From Anaerolineae bacterium (GTDB lineage Bacteria > Chloroflexota > Anaerolineae > JAFGEY01): DNA of 9,629 nt. Numbering within the stretch: position 1 is the stretch's first letter; every line of letters begins with the position of its first letter. The position numbers and the translations under genes are program-made. Below the pieces are notes generated by a model. It worked only from the letters and a program-made list of their open reading frames with translations. It ran no database searches and was not told where the DNA came from. Shown here piece after piece: positions 6,277 to 9,629 of the stretch. The stretch is from the NCBI GenBank assembly GCA_016929205.1, contig JAFGJF010000078.1:1-9629 (forward strand), in the 5' to 3' direction.

Positions 6277-6326
6277 AATGCGTTGAAACGCATTGTAGAG
6301 CATCGTAGAATCCGTTTTAACGGATT
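6277..6326. repeat. Pair of related 18-bp palindromes, 32 bp apart
   Basis: The first (6277-6294) is AATGCGTT-GA-AACGCATT and the second (6309-6326) is AATCCGTT-TT-AACGGATT. Each is an 8-bp stem with a two-base centre. They differ in the stem only by G to C on one arm with the matching C to G on the other, a compensatory change. The starts are 32 bp apart, about three helical turns. They lie in the divergent region between the rhodanese gene and the small gene at 6531. The second is followed by TTT, but no plus-strand gene ends nearby. Confidence 0.65.
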
Positions 6327-6439
6327 TTTCGCATCAGCCCGGTCGCGGCCCAACGACATCCATCATGAAAAAAGCGTTACCACACTTGTGAACCATTCCA
6401 GGGATCGAATATCTGTGCCACTCGACGACACATTGAAAA

Positions 6440-6483
6440 TCTAACCAAACTCTAACATCAATCTAACCCTCCCTTAACTTTCC
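6440..6483 (+). promoter_or_regulatory. Four-copy 11-bp direct repeat array (response-regulator box, Pho-box-like)
   Basis: TCTAAC occurs at 6440, 6451 and 6462 and CTTAAC at 6473, an exact 11-bp period. Direct repeats spaced by one helical turn are the known binding pattern of PhoB/OmpR-family winged-helix response regulators, and CTTAAC matches the Pho-box half-site described in cyanobacteria. The last copy overlaps the -35 of the promoter for the gene at 6531, the usual placement for a PhoB-type activator. Confidence 0.65.
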
Positions 6484-6502
6484 CATGAGAGAATATTATA
6501 AA
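6474..6502 (+). promoter_or_regulatory. Promoter of the small gene at 6531
   Basis: TTAACT (6474-6479), a 17-nt spacer and TATAAA (6497-6502) form a plausible sigma-70-type promoter with a poor -35, consistent with the need for an activator bound at the adjacent direct repeats. The leader to the start codon would be about 20 nt. Confidence 0.55.
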
Positions 6503-6530
6503 TGTCACTGACGTTATCAAGGAGATAGAC

Positions 6531-6833
6531 GTGACCAACTTTATTGCCCTGATCAATGACGATCAAGCCGAGGAGCCGTTTTTTGGCGTGCTCCTTTTTC
6601 ATAGCCTGATACCCGGGCGATTTCACTGGTACGTTCTCGGGATTAACGACATGCCACTCATCCGTGGCGTTGTCGATTGTGCCGACGATCCGTTTGGTGA
6701 AAACGTCTGCATCGACGACCTGAAACAAGAGATCGCCTCCAAGATCGGCGTTGCCGCGCAGCAAATCAAACTCATCGATAGTTCGGCTGCCGATGCCATG
6801 CCCTACCCCAATACCGTCATGTCTGCTGCGTGA
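6531..6833 (+). CDS. Small protein of unknown function, 100 residues
   Basis: I do not recognise this protein. The start is a GTG with AAGGAG six to seven bases upstream, and it has its own promoter and a regulatory repeat array, which together support a real gene. The product is small, soluble and acidic. It has an aromatic-rich first half (PFFGVLLFHSLIPGRFHWYVLG, residues 16-37), two cysteines (C50, C60), and a likely amphipathic helix DLKQEIASKIGVAAQQIKL (63-81) near the C-terminus. It has no signal peptide and no convincing membrane segment. The gene stands alone: the rhodanese gene is divergent upstream, and a repeat region and a tRNA follow downstream. TTTGGC-AA-GCCAAA at 6861-6874 could form a weak stem after the stop but lacks a T-run. 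Confidence 0.75.
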   Translation: MTNFIALINDDQAEEPFFGVLLFHSLIPGRFHWYVLGINDMPLIRGVVDCADDPFGENVCIDDLKQEIASKIGVAAQQIKLIDSSAADAMPYPNTVMSAA

Positions 6834-6949
6834 GCCGACGCGCATCGATACCAAAACCCATTTGGCAAGCCAAAACTGTTTGACACACGCAAATCATTTG
6901 ATAGTCTCCCTCTTGGGTAATGATAGCCGTAATGCGGCCAAAAGCTGAA

Positions 6950-7010
6950 CCGCCAAGATGCAAGGACCGCAAAGGAAGACAAAACTTGGCGTTCTTGGCG
7001 GCTTTGCGGT
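6950..7010. repeat. Intergenic repeat of the CCGCCAAG / CTTGGCGG type
   Basis: Two pairs of complementary words are present: CCGCCAAG (6950-6957) with CTTGGCGG (6994-7001), and ACCGCAAAG (6966-6974) with CTTTGCGGT (7002-7010). The order is A, B, A', B', not nested. From general knowledge, sequences of this look recur between genes in many bacterial genomes and generate spurious short ORFs. No gene is called over it. Confidence 0.65.
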
Positions 7011-7057
7011 GAACACTTTGCACAAAGGAATTGCCAACACTTTACAGGGGGACCACC

Positions 7058-7088
7058 AATCATTTGACAAACTCAAATCATTTGACAA
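7058..7088 (+). repeat. Duplicated 13-bp element at the tRNA-Pro promoter
   Basis: AATCATTTGACAA occurs at 7058-7070 and 7076-7088, an 18-bp period. A third partial copy, AATCATTTGA, is at 6892-6901. The second copy supplies the -35 (TTGACA) of the tRNA promoter, and its surroundings form the near-palindrome TCAAAT-C-ATTTGA (7073-7085). Confidence 0.7.
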
Positions 7089-7110
7089 GAACGTGTAAAC
7101 TAGGTATAAT
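7082..7110 (+). promoter_or_regulatory. Perfect consensus sigma-70 promoter of tRNA-Pro
   Basis: TTGACA (7082-7087), a 17-nt spacer and TATAAT (7105-7110) match the consensus at every position. Transcription would start near 7117, about 9 nt before the mature tRNA, as expected for a strongly expressed tRNA gene. Confidence 0.92.
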
Positions 7111-7125
7111 GCCCACCGATAGAGA

Positions 7126-7199
7126 CGGGGCGTAGCGCAGACAGGGAGCGCACTTGAATGGGGTTCAAGTGGTCGACGGTTCAAATCCGTCCGCCCCGA
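7126..7199 (+). tRNA. tRNA-Pro (anticodon GGG)
   Basis: All four arms fold without mismatch. The acceptor is CGGGGCG with CGCCCCG, and the D-stem is GCGC with GCGC around AGACAGGGA. The anticodon stem CTTGA/TCAAG encloses the loop ATGGGGT, with U33, anticodon GGG and G37. A five-base variable loop follows, then the T-stem GACGG/CCGTC with loop TTCAAAT, and the discriminator base is A. G37 and the C1-G72 pair fit proline identity. The length is 74 nt, and the CCA end is not encoded. It reads proline codons CCC and CCU. It is monocistronic, between its own promoter and terminator. Confidence 0.96.
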
Positions 7200-7207
7200 C
7201 CTTTTTC

Positions 7208-7248
7208 CCCCAGAACACGGTTCGGTCGTGTTCTGGGGTTTTGTTTTT
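7208..7248 (+). terminator. Intrinsic terminator of tRNA-Pro
   Basis: A perfect 12-bp stem (CCCCAGAACACG with CGTGTTCTGGGG) closes the loop GTTCGGT and is followed by TTTTGTTTTT. It lies nine bases after the tRNA and isolates it from the acyltransferase gene downstream. Confidence 0.95.
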
Positions 7249-7325
7249 CCAGGCTGCCCCCGGACTTTGAAGCGCTGCGCCCACATACCCAAGAACCAAA
7301 AATCCTTTTTCAAACCACCAACCAC

Positions 7326-7354
7326 TTCACACCGTCGCAAGAGTGTGATATAAT
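7326..7354 (+). promoter_or_regulatory. Promoter of the acyltransferase gene
   Basis: TTCACA (7326-7331), a 17-nt spacer and a perfect TATAAT (7349-7354) lie 163 bp before the start codon. The implied 5' UTR of about 155 nt contains a perfect 8-bp hairpin (GACAGGCC with GGCCTGTC, 7416-7435) that is not followed by Ts, so it is not a terminator. I see no known riboswitch or leader peptide in the rest of 7249-7516. Confidence 0.65.
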
Positions 7355-7516
7355 GACATTCGTACACGGGCTTCAAGATCGGAATAACGACTTCGGCATC
7401 CTCGTTCAGTTTGACGACAGGCCCCTAGGCCTGTCGGACTTGCGCCTTGCAGAGTGTGATGTGTATAAAACAGCCGTGCCTTCTGGCTGCAAGTTTGAAA
7501 ATTCGGTGAGTAGCGT

Positions 7517-9517
7517 ATGGTGGAAAACAAATCTTTACGTCTAGACTACTTGACCGGCATTGACGGCTTGAGAGCAATTGCTGTATTGGCAGTGATTGTC
7601 TACCATACCGATTTTTTTTCTTTTTTGCCGGGGGGATTTACCGGGGTTGACGTGTTTTTCGTTATTTCCGGATACGTCATCAGCAAATCACTATCCAAGA
7701 AATCTTGGCGATTTTCCAGTTATCTCTCGGAATTTTACAAGAGGAGAATCGTCAGGATAGTGCCGGCACTCATCGTATGCCTTGTTGTGACCATGATAGC
7801 TTCGACTTTATTTATCCCCTCATCCTGGCTGAGTTCGACAAACAGCAAGACAGGTTTGGCGGCATTTGGGGGGTTTAGCAATTTTGCGCTCGTCTGGCAT
7901 ACCGATGGATATTTTTCACCAAGAGTTGAGTTTAATCCCTTTCTGCACACATGGTCATTGGCCGTTGAAGAGCAGTTCTATCTATTGTTCCCTTTGTTAT
8001 TCTATATTGGGCTCAAGTCGAGTAAAAAAAGATCGGTGTACGGAACTGTATCCCGCGGTTTGTTGTGGGGGCTGGCTATTTTATCTCTTGCTTGTGCATA
8101 TTTTGAAACAGCGTCCGATCATAACCGGGCTTTTTATTTATTGCCGAGCAGGTTCTGGGAGCTGGCAGCGGGAGCGTTGCTTTTTAAACTTCATTCCAGC
8201 AATGTATGCATGCCAGATTCACAAAGAATATCCGGCCTATTTTTGGTGTCCGGTGTTTTTCTGTTGGGTCTTGGATTTGTTTATTCCACTCAGGGTTCCT
8301 TTCCGTTTCCATGGGCAATGATCCCTGTCTTGGGCACGATGCTGTTGATCAGCGGCGTGACAAATGTTTCGAATCGATCTATCATTCACAGATTTCTTGA
8401 ATCTGATTTAATGACCTACATAGGCAGAATGTCCTTTTCTCTTTATCTGTGGCATTGGCCTGTGTCAGCGCTCCTCCGCTGGACGATTGGATTCGATAGA
8501 TTAGCGTATCATGTTATCTACCTTATCATTGTTTTTTTGTTGGCGGCAGCCTCCTATCACTTTGTTGAGTCTCCTATACGCACCAATAGACATATCCTGA
8601 AACTAGAAAACTGGAAACTGATTTTATGCGGGCTTGCTCTGATCTGCGGGTCCTATTTCATTGCATATGTTATTGATAAATCTCAATCGACTATCAGCTT
8701 GAGCGTCACCAAAGATAAATATACCTGGTATCCGTATGCATATGCGCCTGAAGGATCGAGTCATGTGAGCGTGGATGCAGATCTTGTTGGTCGAAGCTTG
8801 TTTGTTATTGGCGATTCTCATGCCGCAGCATACAGAACCATGCTCAAGCAGGCGTCCTCTCAGTTGGGTATTGAAGCACATATCTATGAACAGGGCGGGT
8901 GCCCCATAGCCAGCCTGCTTGCACCGATGAGTCAAACGGATGACTGCCAGGCATTTTATAACCGCACGTTAACTCAAGTAAGTAATATGGCAGAGCCAGA
9001 TGATATCGTATTCTTTGCCTCACTGCGTATGCCCGAATTATCCGACCAATTTGAGGTCATTGATGAAGCGGCCGTGGTGGCCGAATTCAACAGCGAAAAG
9101 GCTGCGGCAAATCGGCAAATTGCATTAGAAGAGACCAGCCAACTGATTGACATGTTCACTGCCCAAAAGGTTCATGTTTTGATTGACGCGCCAATGCCCG
9201 TCCTAAGATCACCCCCTTATCGTTGTTCCGACTGGTTCAATAAGATGAACCCAATATGTTCGCCCGGGCTTTCAGTAAACCGCGAGTTTTTGTTGAAACT
9301 CCGTCAGCCCGTCATGGATTCACTCAAAATATTAGCCAGCAGGCATCCCAATCTATCTGTTTGGGATCCGTTCTTTTTATTGTGCAAAAATGAAGCTTGT
9401 TCGGCTTATGACGGCGACGAGCCGATATTCTTTGATGGAGATCATTTGAGCGCTCATGGCAATCGAATGCTCGCCCCTTCGTTCAAAAATGAAATCTTGG
9501 GTATTTGGCGTCGATAA
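7517..9517 (+). CDS. OafA-like acyltransferase-3 family protein with C-terminal SGNH domain
   Basis: The 666-residue protein is of full length for the fused class. Residues 8-390 are an Acyl_transf_3 membrane domain with about ten hydrophobic segments. R19 and H30 form the family RX10H motif (RAIAVLAVIVYH), followed by GGFTGVDVFFVISGYVI, the LHTWSLAVEEQFYLLFPLL segment (143-161) and SFSLYLWHWP (306-315). After a final membrane segment (about 368-386), residues 427-666 are an extracytoplasmic SGNH domain with GDSH (S434) and the DGDH catalytic motif (D640, H643) followed by LSAHG. Such proteins move acyl groups across the membrane onto surface polysaccharide such as O-antigen or cell wall glycans; the substrate cannot be read here. 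The start ATG has only a weak GGTGAG upstream. The gene is clearly richer in A/T and T-runs than the operon to the left, suggesting transfer. Confidence 0.95.
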   Translation: MVENKSLRLDYLTGIDGLRAIAVLAVIVYHTDFFSFLPGGFTGVDVFFVISGYVISKSLSKKSWRFSSYLSEFYKRRIVRIVPALIVCLVVTMIASTLFIPSSWLSSTNSKTGLAAFGGFSNFALVWHTDGYFSPRVEFNPFLHTWSLAVEEQFYLLFPLLFYIGLKSSKKRSVYGTVSRGLLWGLAILSLACAYFETASDHNRAFYLLPSRFWELAAGALLFKLHSSNVCMPDSQRISGLFLVSGVFLLGLGFVYSTQGSFPFPWAMIPVLGTMLLISGVTNVSNRSIIHRFLESDLMTYIGRMSFSLYLWHWPVSALLRWTIGFDRLAYHVIYLIIVFLLAAASYHFVESPIRTNRHILKLENWKLILCGLALICGSYFIAYVIDKSQSTISLSVTKDKYTWYPYAYAPEGSSHVSVDADLVGRSLFVIGDSHAAAYRTMLKQASSQLGIEAHIYEQGGCPIASLLAPMSQTDDCQAFYNRTLTQVSNMAEPDDIVFFASLRMPELSDQFEVIDEAAVVAEFNSEKAAANRQIALEETSQLIDMFTAQKVHVLIDAPMPVLRSPPYRCSDWFNKMNPICSPGLSVNREFLLKLRQPVMDSLKILASRHPNLSVWDPFFLLCKNEACSAYDGDEPIFFDGDHLSAHGNRMLAPSFKNEILGIWRR

Positions 9518-9629
9518 AAGTATTCCCGAGCGCCAGTGGCGTCTGGGTCGTTTATACAGGAAAAACCCTATGCCAAACACGAGGCAGCTACCTCGGAACA
9601 CATAACCCATCTCTGCAAGTCCTTTTTTG
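9518..9629 (+). other. Right edge, no gene recognised
   Basis: The last 112 bases hold an imperfect hairpin with G-U pairs (about 9525-9547) right after the acyltransferase stop and a 5-bp hairpin (CGAGG with CCTCG, about 9580-9595). Neither is followed by a T-run, so no terminator is called. Confidence 0.4.

Noticed and set aside
6309..6329. AATCCG/CGGATT hairpin plus TTT as a terminator
   Set aside because: No plus-strand gene ends before it, the T-run is very short, and it matches the neighbouring palindrome better as a repeat pair.
6817..7063. Small minus-strand open frames with 'AKNAKFCLPLRSL'-like products
   Set aside because: They run through the intergenic CCGCCAAG/CTTGGCGG repeat, which is known to create spurious ORFs of this look.
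7158..7544. Plus-strand open frame across the tRNA and its terminator, and the minus-strand frame at 6894-7376
   Set aside because: Both overlap a perfectly folded tRNA-Pro and a 12-bp terminator stem; the ATG near 7353 also overlaps the acyltransferase -10 element.
7126..9629. Attachment-site duplication of the tRNA 3' end
   Set aside because: I looked for a second copy of the T-arm/acceptor end to the right and saw none inside the window.
1..9629. CRISPR array or insertion sequence
   Set aside because: No regularly spaced 25-40 bp repeats with unique spacers and no transposase gene were found; the 11-bp array at 6440 is a regulatory repeat without spacers.

Overview
The window looks like a piece of a bacterial chromosome, most likely from a Chloroflexota (Anaerolineae/Caldilineae-type) organism. 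This is an inference from the Pro/Thr-rich linkers (TPxP-type repeats) behind lipoprotein signal peptides, the GC-rich left two thirds, the WtpA-type oxyanion binding protein, and a common intergenic repeat of the 'CCGCCAAG / CTTGGCGG' kind. No marker gene settles the taxonomy.

Region 1 (1-4980, minus strand) is one transcription unit for tungstate/molybdate uptake. From its promoter it reads: consensus -10 promoter (about 4973-5000), a candidate molybdenum/tungsten cofactor (Moco) riboswitch (4850-4953), a strong intrinsic terminator (4723-4755), a 22-bp palindrome, then genes for a lipoprotein with three Moco-fold-like repeats, a WtpA-type oxyanion-binding lipoprotein, a WtpB/ModB-type permease, a TupB-type permease, and an ABC ATPase cut by the window edge. 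All genes are close or overlapping. The simplest reading is that cells sensing cofactor sufficiency end transcription at the leader terminator, and cells short of cofactor make the importer.

Region 2 (5084-6158) holds a LURP-one-related (tubby-like fold) protein on the plus strand, behind an 82-bp interrupted inverted repeat, facing a small rhodanese lipoprotein on the minus strand.

Region 3 (6159-6833) is a divergent intergenic region with two covarying palindromes and a four-copy, 11-bp-period TCTAAC/CTTAAC array next to the -35 of a small unrecognised gene. This arrangement is typical of PhoB/OmpR-family response-regulator sites.

Region 4 (6834-7248) has a widespread-type intergenic repeat, a perfect consensus sigma-70 promoter with a duplicated near-palindrome at its -35, tRNA-Pro(GGG) and a strong terminator.

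Region 5 (7249-9629) is visibly more AT-rich and carries a full-length OafA-like acyltransferase-3/SGNH O-acyltransferase with its own promoter, probably for surface polysaccharide modification and possibly acquired horizontally.
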